Shown here: in pieces, positions 7,674 to 17,808 of the stretch | Layout of the letters: each line of letters starts with the position of its first letter | Position numbering within the stretch: the stretch's first letter is position 1 | NCBI GenBank assembly: GCA_002748755.1 | Contig: PDTD01000014.1 | Location: 26,223 to 90,222 of the forward strand | Source: Desulfobulbus propionicus | GTDB lineage: Bacteria > Desulfobacterota > Desulfobulbia > Desulfobulbales > Desulfobulbaceae | DNA: 64,000 bases | Reading direction: 5' to 3' | The notes under the pieces: model-generated | Databases searched by the model: none | What the model was told of the DNA's origin: nothing | The model's input: the letters and a program-made list of their open reading frames with translations, nothing else | Made by a program: the position numbers and the translations under genes

Positions 7674-8755
7674 AACCGCAATTAGACGTACCGTTTTTAG
7701 TGGAACAATCCTATGTCGATTTTCTTGTCAGCTGCGAAGACGAATTGGACAGCGTTCATTTCAGTCTTCTTAAGGATCAACCATTGGACAGCCGTGTTCT
7801 CCTGCACCTGGAGAATACAGCAGAAATAATAGGGCAGCTGCAGAGGCTGAAGAAACCCTACAAGTATGCCTTGATGAACAGCCGTTTCTACCTGCCTGCT
7901 TTTTTGACCGATGCGGGTAACATCCGACCGGTTCTCAAGGCATTGGAATTTCATCTGGAAAACGATCAACTCGATGGTATCATTTACTGCGATCATTACC
8001 TTTTACAGCGTCTATCCGACGCGTCCCCGGAAATAGCTGCTTCTCTGGAAGCCGTCCCCGGAGTCAACACCATGCTCGACACCTTTAAAAAGGTGGATGC
8101 CCAGCTCTCCTATATCGGTGGTACCGGGTTTCGACTCCCTTCAAAAATAGTTCTTGATCGAGCATTGAACCGCGACCTGGAGGGTCTTGCCAGTCTTGCC
8201 TTACAGTTGCACACGCAATATCCAGAGCTGTGCATTGAGATTTTGGCCAATGAAGGATGCCTGCCTTACTGTCCGTTTAAGCTCGCCCATGATTCTTATA
8301 TTGCCTTTGCCAATATAAGCGGCGCTGACGCCACCTTTGACCTCAACTGTTTTCTGGGGTGTGTGCGGATGTTTGACGAGCAACCCCATCGAATCCTTTT
8401 TTCTCCTTTTGTCAGGCCTGAAGATCTTGACCTCTATTTGTATCACATCGACACCATCAAGCTCTGTGGTCGTACGTTGGGACCGCAATTCCTCAAGCGT
8501 GTGATAACTGCCTACCGTGACCGTAGATACGACGGCAACCTGCTTGATCTGCTTGATGCAACCAACTGGCTGACGGACAAGCTGTATGTGGACAACGCCT
8601 CGCTGTCCTTTGATTTTGCCAACATACTATCCATGTGTGACGGTCACTGTGATAGCTGTGGTTTTTGTAAGGAGCTGTTCGAGGCCATAGCGTATCCCTT
8701 GCCTCTTTCCATTCAGGATAGACGTGTGGCTGCAGAGAGGCAGGTCCTGCCTTAA
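7670..8755 (+). CDS. Uncharacterised Cys-rich protein coupled to the U32 gene, U32-like
   Basis: A 361-residue soluble protein translationally coupled to the U32 gene. I do not recognise a named family with certainty. It has a barrel-like alternation of strands and helices and the motif NEGCLPYCPFKLAH (C197, C201). More cysteines follow at C227 and C231, and a C-terminal cluster CDGHCDSCGFCKE holds C323, C327, C330 and C333. The NEGCLPYCP element resembles the cysteine block of U32/UbiU-UbiV-like proteins, and the terminal cluster looks like an Fe-S or zinc site. I infer that it works with the upstream U32 protein, perhaps as a heterodimer like UbiU-UbiV. A radical-SAM motif (CxxxCxxC) is not present at the N-terminus. 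Confidence 0.6.
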   Translation: MKPQLDVPFLVEQSYVDFLVSCEDELDSVHFSLLKDQPLDSRVLLHLENTAEIIGQLQRLKKPYKYALMNSRFYLPAFLTDAGNIRPVLKALEFHLENDQLDGIIYCDHYLLQRLSDASPEIAASLEAVPGVNTMLDTFKKVDAQLSYIGGTGFRLPSKIVLDRALNRDLEGLASLALQLHTQYPELCIEILANEGCLPYCPFKLAHDSYIAFANISGADATFDLNCFLGCVRMFDEQPHRILFSPFVRPEDLDLYLYHIDTIKLCGRTLGPQFLKRVITAYRDRRYDGNLLDLLDATNWLTDKLYVDNASLSFDFANILSMCDGHCDSCGFCKELFEAIAYPLPLSIQDRRVAAERQVLP

Positions 8756-8836
8756 GAGAGCGTGTTTACCCGCTCTTGCCTGAGCCCGGATGTATGACCG
8801 TTTAGGCATGGCCGAACTCTTGACCCAGGGACGATA

Positions 8837-9424
8837 ATGGAATCTTTTGAACGACTGCTTGATATTTCAACCAGGCTGCACGGACACCTCTGCGCAGGTC
8901 AGGTTATCGGGGTGCGTATGGCCATGGCTGCCCTGGAACGAATTGGTATAGACGATCCCAAGGGCAAGGATCGAAAAAAAACCTATGTCCTGGTAGAAAT
9001 AGACCGCTGTGCCACGGATGCGATTCAGTCGGTCACAGGGTGCAGCCTGGGTAAACGCACCATGCGTTGGCTGGATTTCGGTATCATGGCGGCGACCTTT
9101 GTCAACCTGGAAACCAATCAAGCCGTACGGGTAACAGCACGCGAGGAGGCGCGAGAACTATCAGCGCGTTACGTTCCAGAAGGGGCAGATAAGTACAGAT
9201 GTCAACTGGAAGCCTACCGCATTATGCCCTTGGAGGAACTGTTTACCTTTCAGAAAGTGCGGGTGGATATTAATGCCTGTGATTTGCCCGGCCGACCGAC
9301 TCGAAGGGTGCAGTGTGCACAGTGTGGAGCCTGGGTTCAGGATAGCCGGGATATCATTCGCAACGGCAGGTCGATCTGCAGGGCCTGTGACAGCAGGCCA
9401 TACTATCAAGTACTCCAGGAGTGA
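8837..9424 (+). CDS. FmdE-family protein with C-terminal zinc ribbon
   Basis: A 195-residue protein. The N-terminal domain matches the FmdE family (named for formylmethanofuran dehydrogenase subunit E): HGHLCAGQVIGVRMA near residue 15, DRCATDAIQSVTGCSLGKRT near residue 57. The C-terminal 40 residues carry two CxxC pairs (C160/C163 and C181/C184), a treble-clef or zinc-ribbon element. In sulfate reducers this family is often found away from formylmethanofuran dehydrogenase and its role is unproven; links to molybdopterin or formate metabolism are conjecture. It lies 82 bases after the U32 pair on the same strand. Confidence 0.85.
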   Translation: MESFERLLDISTRLHGHLCAGQVIGVRMAMAALERIGIDDPKGKDRKKTYVLVEIDRCATDAIQSVTGCSLGKRTMRWLDFGIMAATFVNLETNQAVRVTAREEARELSARYVPEGADKYRCQLEAYRIMPLEELFTFQKVRVDINACDLPGRPTRRVQCAQCGAWVQDSRDIIRNGRSICRACDSRPYYQVLQE

Positions 9425-9474
9425 GACCCCATGCACAGTACAGGGAACTGGGTACACCCCGCATAAGGAGCTTG

Positions 9475-9697
9475 CCTTCGGGTTTCTCCTGCACACTTTG
9501 TCTCATGAGAAAAAAATAAAAACAGATGGATGTGTTGTCCGTGAACAGGCCCAAACCTCATCAACACGTTCCTGGGATATCCGCTCGCAAGTACGGTACC
9601 CAGGTATCTCTTGCAAGAAAAGGGGATGTCAGGGGGTGGGGTGACCGTCTCCATGAGGGGACAGATGCGGGAAAGAGGGGGGAAGAGAAATCCTCTT
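9475..9697 (+). repeat. MITE-like repeat, copy 5 (full length, 223 bp, diverged right half)
   Basis: The left end CTTCGGGTTTCTCCTG is followed by TTTGTCTCATGAGAAA and AAAACAGATGGATGTGTTG, which matches copy 4 base by base for about 60 bases. Counting 223 bp on reaches GAAGAGAAATCCTCTT, a degenerate partner of the terminus. It occupies the 387-base gene-free gap between the convergent fmdE-like and yajC genes; nothing else was seen in that gap. Confidence 0.6.
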
Positions 9698-9811
9698 CCA
9701 GCTCTTGTCACCAAGAGGCTATCCTTGGGTTGACAGCCTCTTGGGGTGTGGACCAGACGCAGGAAGAACGCTTTTCATGCACGATGAAAATCAGCAACTG
9801 CCTCCAAGGCT

Positions 9812-10156
9812 TCATCCACCTTTTTTGGGGAGTGCTCTTGCCTGTTCGGTATCGGAAGGTGAGCCCATTATGGAGGCTCGATTTACCTTGACGCGCACTC
9901 CGTCGGCAACTTCCAGGGTAACCACAGTGTCGGTGAGACCGGTGATCTGCCCATGGATACCGCCTCCGGTGATTATTTTGTCACCTTTTTTCAGTTCAGA
10001 AAGAAATCTCTGGTGATCTTTGGCCTTTTTTTGCTGGGGACGGATAAGCAGAAAGTAGAAGACGCCAAAAATAAGCGCCATCATGATTAACTGGGTCCCA
10101 AAGCCTCCTGCTCCGGCGGTTGGGACGGCGTCCGCAGCGTATGCAATGCCGTTCAT
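9812..10156 (-). CDS. yajC: Preprotein translocase accessory subunit YajC
   Basis: A 114-residue single-pass inner-membrane protein. A short N-terminus is followed by one strongly hydrophobic helix (LIMMALIFGVFYFLLIRP) and the cytosolic basic domain RPQQKKAKDHQRFL…KGDKIITGGGIHGQI, which is the YajC hallmark. YajC joins SecD and SecF at the Sec translocon. The start at 10156 has GGAGG upstream; longer frames are not supported. It lies directly downstream of tgt on the same strand, the classic tgt-yajC order. secD and secF do not follow here, and a repeat copy and convergent genes come next instead. Confidence 0.93.
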   Translation of the reverse strand: MNGIAYAADAVPTAGAGGFGTQLIMMALIFGVFYFLLIRPQQKKAKDHQRFLSELKKGDKIITGGGIHGQITGLTDTVVTLEVADGVRVKVNRASIMGSPSDTEQARALPKKGG

Positions 10157-10236
10157 GTGAAATAGCCTCCAAAGTAAAAACTGTCTGTTTGCCGGTGCTT
10201 GTCGGAAGACGGTGTTTTCGGGCAGGCACCAGGGCA

Positions 10237-12071
<1,835 letters not shown>

Positions 12072-12791
12072 ATGACCCAGGAAACCTCTCCTGAACTATA
12101 TGAAAAGTATTGTAAGGCCCTCATGGAGATCAGTCGGGCAGTGATCTCTGATCATTACCTTGAGGATGTGTTGCAATTCATCGTTATGATTACTGCTCAG
12201 GTGGTTGGGGTTGAGATATGTTCTTTGTGGCTGCTGGAGAAGAAAAACGGCGCAAAAGTCATTAGGTTAAAAACAACCCAGGCAATTGATCAGGCATATG
12301 TGCATGACAGAATGCTGCAACTGGACGAAGGGGTGGTGGGCAAGGTCGCCACCGACGGCCGCCCGCTGATAGTGGAGAATGTTCTGGAGAACAAGCTGTT
12401 CAAGGAGAAGGAGATGGCCCGCAAGCTCGGCCTGGTGTCCATGGTCGGCGTGCCCCTGAGCCTGGGTACTGGAGAGGTCATTGGGGTGCTGAACTGTTTT
12501 ACAGACAAACTCCATGTGTTTCCAAAATCTGAAATCGACCTCATTTCTACTGTCGCCAATCAGGCCGCGCTGGCCATACATAACACCCAGCTCGCGGTGG
12601 AAGCCCGTAAGGCCCGTGAACAGCTCCGCATTCGGAAGCTGGTCGAAAAGGCCAAGGAAATTATCATCGTACGCAAAAATGTGAACGCAGATGAGGCCTT
12701 TCGATGGATGCAGAAAAAAAGCATGGATTCCAGGCGCTCCATGAGCGATATAGCCGAAGCTATCATTTTGTCTGAAGAGCTTTCTCAATAA
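12072..12791 (+). CDS. GAF-ANTAR RNA-binding antiterminator
   Basis: A 239-residue protein. A GAF sensor domain spans about residues 15-170 (EICSLWLLEK…LDEGVVGKVATDGRPLIV…VGVPLSLGTGEVIGVLN). A linker helix leads into a C-terminal ANTAR domain: LRIRKLVEKAKEIIIVRKNVNADEAF with MSDIAEAIILSEEL. ANTAR domains bind paired RNA hairpins with hexanucleotide loops in nascent leaders and block termination. The ligand of the GAF domain is unknown. The next gene downstream is preceded by an untranslated leader containing a terminator with such a loop, so it may be the target. In other bacteria these regulators often control nitrogen assimilation genes, which fits a glutamate-synthase-like neighbour. Confidence 0.88.
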   Translation: MTQETSPELYEKYCKALMEISRAVISDHYLEDVLQFIVMITAQVVGVEICSLWLLEKKNGAKVIRLKTTQAIDQAYVHDRMLQLDEGVVGKVATDGRPLIVENVLENKLFKEKEMARKLGLVSMVGVPLSLGTGEVIGVLNCFTDKLHVFPKSEIDLISTVANQAALAIHNTQLAVEARKAREQLRIRKLVEKAKEIIIVRKNVNADEAFRWMQKKSMDSRRSMSDIAEAIILSEELSQ

Positions 12792-12946
12792 CAAGCTGTA
12801 CTGGAAAGAAATTTTTGCGCAAACAAAGAAGCCGGGACTCATTGTTTGCCTTGCCCATTGCCCGGACCAGCTTTTTGCACAGCACTGCTGTGCGCCTTGC
12901 CCTTTGTCCGCGTGCTCAATTATCTTTCTCTCTTTTGAAAAACATC

Positions 12947-13062
12947 TTGACTTTTTCTGTTTTCAACAATAGGCTAATAACGGATGTGGTCTGGAGTAAC
13001 CCTCACAGGGTCTGGACCAACAGGTACAAAAAGCATACAAAGGCGTATGCTCTCTTTTTTTT
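12947..13062 (+). promoter_or_regulatory. Promoter plus leader with hexaloop terminator before the glutamate synthase gene
   Basis: TTGACT (12947-12952) with a weak TAGGCT 17 bases later (12970-12975) could start a leader of about 200 bases. Within it the stem AGCATAC/GTATGCT (13032-13051) has the loop AAAGGC and is followed by TCTCTTTTTTTT: a textbook intrinsic terminator placed 120 bases before the start codon. The loop has A at position 1 and G at position 4, the bases that ANTAR proteins read. An earlier stem ACCCT-CAC-AGGGT sits inside TGGTC…GACCA. The regulatory reading is inference. Confidence 0.5.
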
Positions 13063-13184
13063 ATAGTGACAAGGGTGTCTCTATTCGGATAATGAAGGGA
13101 TGCCCATGTTTTTTGCTATGACTCCTTGTTATCCGGGATGCCCTAATGCACTAAGGATTGTTAATCAGCAAGGAGAAACCGGCA

Positions 13185-14825
13185 ATGCGTTTTGCAAAAT
13201 CAAATGATGTTCTAGGAACCGCCAATCGCGGTAATCCCGCCGAATCAGGCTTGTGTACCCTTTGCAGGGCCGACTGCCAGGGGAAATGTGAGACCTGGCT
13301 TTCCGGTATGGTCGGCAGGAAGCTTCTTTATCCCAGGGATTTTGGTCTGGTAACCGCCGGGGCCAATAACACTACCCATGTCGGGGTATCCTACAATTCT
13401 TTGAGAATCCAGGGCTACGCCTATGGTTCAAAAGGGTTGCACTCTTCTCTTTCCAATGATCCAGACGACTGTATTTTTCCTAATGTCAATCTGGAAACCT
13501 CCTTCGGCAATGAGATCAAGACAAAATGTACAATTCCCTTGATGACTGGAGCGCTCGGTTCCACCTTTATTGCGACGAAATACTGGGATTCTTTTGCTGT
13601 AGGCTGTTCATTGGTCGGTATTCCGGTCGTTGTCGGTGAAAACGTTGTTGGGGTGGACAAAGAGTCTGAGATGAGCAACGGAAAAATCACCAAAGCTCCT
13701 GAGCTGGACAGAAGGATTGAGACCTACCTTCGCTACCATGATGGATATGGCGCTATCATCATTCAGATGAATGTGGAAGATACCAGAAATGGTGTGGCAA
13801 GTTATGTGGCGGAAAAATATGGGAACAAATGTATCATTGAGCTTAAATGGGGACAGGGGGCCAAGGATATTGGGGGCGAGATCCAGGTGACAAGCCTTGA
13901 TTATGCCAAGTTTCTCAAGGAAAGAGGGTATGTTGTCGATCCCAACCCGATGTTACCTGAAGTTCAGGAAGCATTTCACGCCGGCGCGATCAGAGCTTTT
14001 GCACGTCACTCCCGTCTCGGCGCAACCAATCTGGCGTCCGTGGTTGATGTGAAAGAAGATTTTATGAAAAGCGTGGATTATCTTCGGGGTCTTGGTTTTA
14101 AGAGAATATCCTTGAAAACAGGGTCATATGGGATGGAAGAGCTGGCCATGGCCATTAAGTTCGCAACGGACGCCAAGTTAGACCTGTTGACCATTGATGG
14201 CTCTGGCGGGGGCACGGGCATGAGTCCCTGGAACATGATGCAGAGCTGGGGTGTTCCCTCTGTCCATCTGCATGCCAAGGCGTACGAGTACGCTTCTGTA
14301 CTGGCCGCAAAAGGTGAAAAAGTTGTGGACCTCTCCTTTGCCGGTGGTTTTGCCTACGAAGACTCCATTTTCAAAGGCCTTGCCCTGGGCGCTCCCTATG
14401 TCAAGCTGATCTGTATGGGACGAGGTATCATGATTCCTGGATTCCTTGGCTCGAACATCGAAGGCGTTCTTAGGCCTGAAAGAAAAGAAACCGTCCACGG
14501 CAACTGGGATAAACTCCCCAAAAGTGTCAGCAGCATCGGGACAACAGCGGAAGAAATTTTTGCCTGTTATTACGATGTTGAGAAGAAAGTCGGTAAGGAT
14601 GAGATGAAAAACATTCCCTATGGTGCCATCGCATTCTGGACCATGGCGGATAAAATCGGCTGTGGTCTCCAGCAATTGATGGCTGGAGCAAGAAAATTCA
14701 ACCTGAGTGAAGTGGAGCGTACAGACCTTATTGCAGGCAACTGGGAAACCGCACGAGAGATCGGCATCCCCTTCATGACGGAAGCCAACAATGAATCGGC
14801 GATGAAAATTCTCAACACATTGTAA
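13185..14825 (+). CDS. FMN-binding glutamate synthase family protein
   Basis: A 546-residue protein dominated by the glutamate synthase FMN/2-oxoglutarate domain. Landmarks are IELKWGQGAKDIGGEI, HSRLGATNLASVVDV, LLTIDGSGGGTGMSPW and LALGAPYVKLICMGRG. A short N-terminal cysteine cluster (CTLCRADCQGKC) could hold a small Fe-S or zinc site. It lacks the amidotransferase domain and the GXGXG domain, so it resembles the stand-alone synthase proteins of anaerobes. Whether it makes glutamate or a different product is not known. AAGGAG precedes the ATG at 13185. It has its own leader (previous entry) and lies downstream of a GAF-ANTAR regulator. Confidence 0.85.
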   Translation: MRFAKSNDVLGTANRGNPAESGLCTLCRADCQGKCETWLSGMVGRKLLYPRDFGLVTAGANNTTHVGVSYNSLRIQGYAYGSKGLHSSLSNDPDDCIFPNVNLETSFGNEIKTKCTIPLMTGALGSTFIATKYWDSFAVGCSLVGIPVVVGENVVGVDKESEMSNGKITKAPELDRRIETYLRYHDGYGAIIIQMNVEDTRNGVASYVAEKYGNKCIIELKWGQGAKDIGGEIQVTSLDYAKFLKERGYVVDPNPMLPEVQEAFHAGAIRAFARHSRLGATNLASVVDVKEDFMKSVDYLRGLGFKRISLKTGSYGMEELAMAIKFATDAKLDLLTIDGSGGGTGMSPWNMMQSWGVPSVHLHAKAYEYASVLAAKGEKVVDLSFAGGFAYEDSIFKGLALGAPYVKLICMGRGIMIPGFLGSNIEGVLRPERKETVHGNWDKLPKSVSSIGTTAEEIFACYYDVEKKVGKDEMKNIPYGAIAFWTMADKIGCGLQQLMAGARKFNLSEVERTDLIAGNWETAREIGIPFMTEANNESAMKILNTL

Positions 14826-14986
14826 TTCCGGCACCTGTGAGCGGGAAAAATCGGGCTCTCCGGATAGGATCGTGAACAGGGTGTCTTGTCAAATCCAGGT
14901 GTTGACTGGCGCTGTTAAGCTGAACAAGGAGAACAACCAAGCGTCTAATACCGGTCAGAGTCGGTCACAGCGTATGATAGTACATT

Positions 14987-15099
14987 CCCAGGCTCATCTC
15001 AGGCTGCCCCCCATTGGCAGCTTGTGGATGGTATAAGGACCCAGGGGGAATGGGGGGCCAACAGCTCCCCAACCTGGCACAGCCTGAGATGAGCCTGGG
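14987..15099. repeat. MITE-like element with perfect 20-bp terminal inverted repeats (113 bp)
   Basis: CCCAGGCTCATCTCAGGCTG at 14987-15006 is the exact reverse complement of 15080-15099. A second inverted pair CCCCCCATT / AATGGGGGG lies inside. The right part AACCTGGCACAGCCTGAG resembles the inner arm of the 223-bp family, so this may be a relative. It sits in the 482-base gene-free stretch between the glutamate synthase gene and a small gene; the remainder of that stretch is AT-rich with no gene seen. Confidence 0.75.
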
Positions 15100-15307
15100 T
15101 GTAACGTATCTCTTTTTAAACTTGTTTTTTTGCGTTATATTTTTTTAGTCTTGATAAATTTTTTGTGAGAAATCCGAGTGGATCTTGGCCGACTTTATGT
15201 CTTGGGTAGTGGCCGGATACATCGGAGAAAAGGCTTTGTCCCATTTTTTTTGGGGGAATACGTATTGTTTTTACCATGTAACAACCTAAAATAACAGGAG
15301 TATGAGA

Positions 15308-15523
15308 ATGTTACCAAGCAAGAAAATGGAAAAAGCTTTCCTGGCCATTGTTGAAGAAGCAGAGAAACTACTCAAGAAAGATCTTCCGGAAAAACTCCAG
15401 AAGCGGGTCAATGTCATTCGTGCCATCGCCAAACACCAAAGTGATATTCGCGGCATGGAGATACCGGATAACTGCGCCCACTCCAATGTTGGGGCAAAGA
15501 AAAAGAAATGTGGAAAAAAATAA
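15308..15523 (+). CDS. Small basic protein of unknown function
   Basis: A 71-residue, highly charged and mostly helical protein (KKMEKAFLAIVEEAEKLLKK), with a lysine-rich tail GAKKKKCGKK. No family recognised. The ATG at 15308 is preferred over 15302, because AGGAG lies 7 bases before it and would be too close to the first ATG. A hairpin with a T-run follows the stop, which supports a real, singly transcribed gene. Confidence 0.6.
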   Translation: MLPSKKMEKAFLAIVEEAEKLLKKDLPEKLQKRVNVIRAIAKHQSDIRGMEIPDNCAHSNVGAKKKKCGKK

Positions 15524-15556
15524 CATGAATGGCTGGTCAAAAACGGGACAGTTGCA

Positions 15557-15579
15557 GGGGTCACAGAGATGACCTTTTT
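15557..15579 (+). terminator. Intrinsic terminator after the small gene
   Basis: A stem GGTCA/TGACC with the 6-base loop CAGAGA is followed by TTTTT. It is short but well placed 35 bases after the stop. Confidence 0.55.
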
Positions 15580-15693
15580 CTCCTGTGCCGTTTTTGATCC
15601 ATCATAGAGCTACAATCAAAAGGTGGGCAGAGGGGGGCAGGATTGATCACGGTGGACCATTGCCTTTGAGCCAAGACGCTAAGGGAAGTCTTC

Positions 15694-16764
15694 TCAAAAG
15701 AAGATTTTGGATACTATTTCCTGCAACTGTCGGCTCTGCCTGTCAATGGAAGCGGAGAGGTGCAACTGTACAAGCGCCCGGTTCAGGTTCTGGTTAGCGG
15801 TGCTGGTTGGAAAGTAGATATTGCCCTCCAGGTGATCGGTAAAAAAACGCAGGCCCAGTTCAAAACTGATCAGTTTCGCGGCCATGGGGAGGAGTTCGAG
15901 GTCTGCTCGTTTAAGGAGTCCATTTGCTTGGCCGGCATACCCACGGAGCAGGGCAGCAAAAAGCTCTGCTGAAAAGAAAATCTTTTCAGGCTGTTGATGT
16001 TCTTCACCAGCCTGATTGCAGCAAGATCGGCAGCAATCGCCCAGGTCGTGCAGGAGCAGGCCGGGTTTAACGGTGTCCAGGTCAATGAGACTGATCACCT
16101 CTTCGCTTGTCTGAGAGAATAAAAAATTGGACACTTTGGGATCGCCGTGGATGATATGGTGTGACAGCCGGGGTTTGTGGTGCTCAAACAGGTCGACAAC
16201 AGGGCTGAGTTGCTCCACGAGCTGGCTGCAGAGCCGTTCCTCAGGGCTCCCTGATGGGCCAGATCCTGCAATCTCACGATAGTGCTGGAGATAACGAGGG
16301 GTATCATGGAAGTGGGGCAGGGGGTCGGAGAGAGTCCCACTGTCCAGGTTGTTGAGCAGGCGATGAAAGGCGGCCAGGGCCTCTCCCAGGTTGTACGCCT
16401 GCTGCTGTGAGTCGACCTTTTCCAGGGTTCTGGAATTATCCAGGTACGAGAGCAGACGCCACCCATTGCCCTTGGAATCGATTCGGGTGTCTTTTCCCCT
16501 GCTGTTGCAGATAAGTCGATAGAAGCGAAGGCAAGAATCTTGTCGACTGTGCAGATGCGCAGTGACCAGACGCTGATTGTGCATGACTGCAGAAGGCTTG
16601 GCAAAAACCGCTGCCGAAATCTTTTGGAGAATGTAGCGCTCCCCTTGTGCAGATCGCACCAGCCAGGTGTCGTTCACCTTGCCTCCGTGGAGCTGCTCCA
16701 GAGTGTAATCCTCCCGCACGCCAAGAAAATAGCTGATCATATCCTCGGGGAGTTCGTCACTCAT
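15694..16764 (-). CDS. Aminoglycoside-phosphotransferase-fold kinase, probably a sugar or amino-sugar kinase
   Basis: A 356-residue protein of the APH/choline-kinase fold. N-terminal lobe: GGKVNDTWLVRSAQGERYILQK, with the ATP-binding Lys in the last strand, then VFAKPSAVMHNQRLVTAHL. The catalytic loop is IIHGDPKVSNFLF and the metal-binding strand is LIDLDTVKPGLLLHDLGD. The overall pattern recalls N-acetylhexosamine 1-kinase (NahK)-like proteins rather than antibiotic-resistance enzymes. The actual substrate is not deducible. It follows the MazG-like gene by 3 bases on the same strand, so the two are probably co-expressed. Confidence 0.8.
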   Translation of the reverse strand: MSDELPEDMISYFLGVREDYTLEQLHGGKVNDTWLVRSAQGERYILQKISAAVFAKPSAVMHNQRLVTAHLHSRQDSCLRFYRLICNSRGKDTRIDSKGNGWRLLSYLDNSRTLEKVDSQQQAYNLGEALAAFHRLLNNLDSGTLSDPLPHFHDTPRYLQHYREIAGSGPSGSPEERLCSQLVEQLSPVVDLFEHHKPRLSHHIIHGDPKVSNFLFSQTSEEVISLIDLDTVKPGLLLHDLGDCCRSCCNQAGEEHQQPEKIFFSAELFAALLRGYAGQANGLLKRADLELLPMAAKLISFELGLRFFTDHLEGNIYFPTSTANQNLNRALVQLHLSASIDRQSRQLQEIVSKIFF

Positions 16765-16767
16765 GGC

Positions 16768-17100
16768 TCATACTTCAGGTGGGGGATACTTCCTGGCATT
16801 GAGCGCCATTTTTTCCTTGGCAACTGCCAAGAGATCAATGTCCAGCCGGTCTGCCATCCTGGTCAGGTAGATGAAAACGTCAGCCATTTCATAGGCCACA
16901 GCCTGTTTGGTTGCAGGGTCCAGGTGCAGACTGTCTTTGGGTTCCAGCCACTGAAAATGCTCCAGAAGTTCCGCTGCCTCCACAATGAGCGCAGAGGCCA
17001 GGTTTTTCGGGCTATGAAGAGGTTCCCAGTTCCTGATCCGGGCGAACTCCCTGAGTGCCCTGGCCAGTTGTTCTACATCCAAATAGCGATCAGATTCCAT
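16768..17100 (-). CDS. MazG-like nucleotide pyrophosphohydrolase
   Basis: A 110-residue all-alpha protein. It has the EExxE + ExxD metal site of the MazG/RS21-C6 superfamily: VEAAELLEHFQW and YEMADVFIYLTRMAD. The short single-domain form and the sequence resemble dCTP pyrophosphatase-like housekeeping enzymes that remove non-canonical dNTPs. It is upstream of the APH-fold kinase and nearly overlaps it. Confidence 0.85.
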   Translation of the reverse strand: MESDRYLDVEQLARALREFARIRNWEPLHSPKNLASALIVEAAELLEHFQWLEPKDSLHLDPATKQAVAYEMADVFIYLTRMADRLDIDLLAVAKEKMALNARKYPPPEV

Positions 17101-17264
17101 GCAGCTGTTGTATTATTCTTGAAAAACAGGGCAGTAACCTTTGTCGTGGATCAAGGCGCAGGGCGTACGGATATGCTCCCTTCGGTTGTGGCAAGCGCCC
17201 TGCGAAGAAAAGTCTGCGCAAGAATCGTGAGAAGTTGGCATACAACATGCCCACCAGAGGCAGG

Positions 17265-17579
17265 CTACTCTTCCACCTCAACATCATCATAATTCAGATT
17301 GTCGAACTTCTCCTCCGGTTCCTCATCCTCCTCATCAGGAGAGATTTCGGGGGTGGAACGGTCATCTTGGTCGCGAACCGCTTTGGGTATTTTGGATTCC
17401 GGGACGATGAATTCTCGAATTTTTTCTATTTCTTCTAAAAGACCTTGTTCAGACTGGCAGCTTTCGCACTCCCTCACGTGTTGATCAACAAACTGCATCA
17501 TGCGTGCAGGGGCCATGGTTTCCTGTTTTACTCGCAGGTACCAGTCTTTTATCAGGCGAATGAGTCGTTCACATTCCAT
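17265..17579 (-). CDS. Small acidic protein with an HxxxCxxC zinc-finger-like motif
   Basis: A 104-residue protein. The N-terminal half has HVRECESCQ preceded by a helix, as in anti-sigma-factor zinc-finger domains. The C-terminal third is very acidic (SPDEEDEEPEEKFDNL) and probably disordered. No membrane segment is visible, so a classical membrane anti-sigma factor is not supported. Function unknown. It is the last minus-strand gene before the tRNA-Sec region. Confidence 0.6.
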   Translation of the reverse strand: MECERLIRLIKDWYLRVKQETMAPARMMQFVDQHVRECESCQSEQGLLEEIEKIREFIVPESKIPKAVRDQDDRSTPEISPDEEDEEPEEKFDNLNYDDVEVEE

Positions 17580-17711
17580 GTAAATCCTGGGGCTGCTCCA
17601 ATTTGGTTCATACGGAGGTGTTCAAAAATAGTAAGCATAGTCTTAGGAAAGACAGATTATAATAAAAAGTTGTTTTTAAGGTCAATAGTTATTAAAATAA
17701 AAGTTTACCGT

Positions 17712-17808
17712 GGAAGTGGAAAGGGCACTGGTGGCTCTCCCGGACTTCAAATCCGGTGTGGGGGGTTAATGGCCTCCCAGGTGGGTTCGATTCCCATGCA
17801 CTTCCGCC
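17712..17808 (+). tRNA. selC: tRNA-Sec (anticodon UCA)
   Basis: The acceptor strands GGAAGTG and CACTTCC pair, followed by discriminator G and an encoded CCA. The anticodon stem-loop CCGGACTTCAAATCCGG shows UCA. A long variable arm (GGGGGGTTAATGGCCTCCC) and the T-arm GGTGGGTTCGATTCCC complete a bacterial selenocysteine tRNA of about 97 bases. It implies that the organism makes selenoproteins and that UGA may be read through in some genes. It lies alone in the 574-base gap between a small minus-strand gene and pyruvate kinase; I see no other gene there. Confidence 0.95.
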
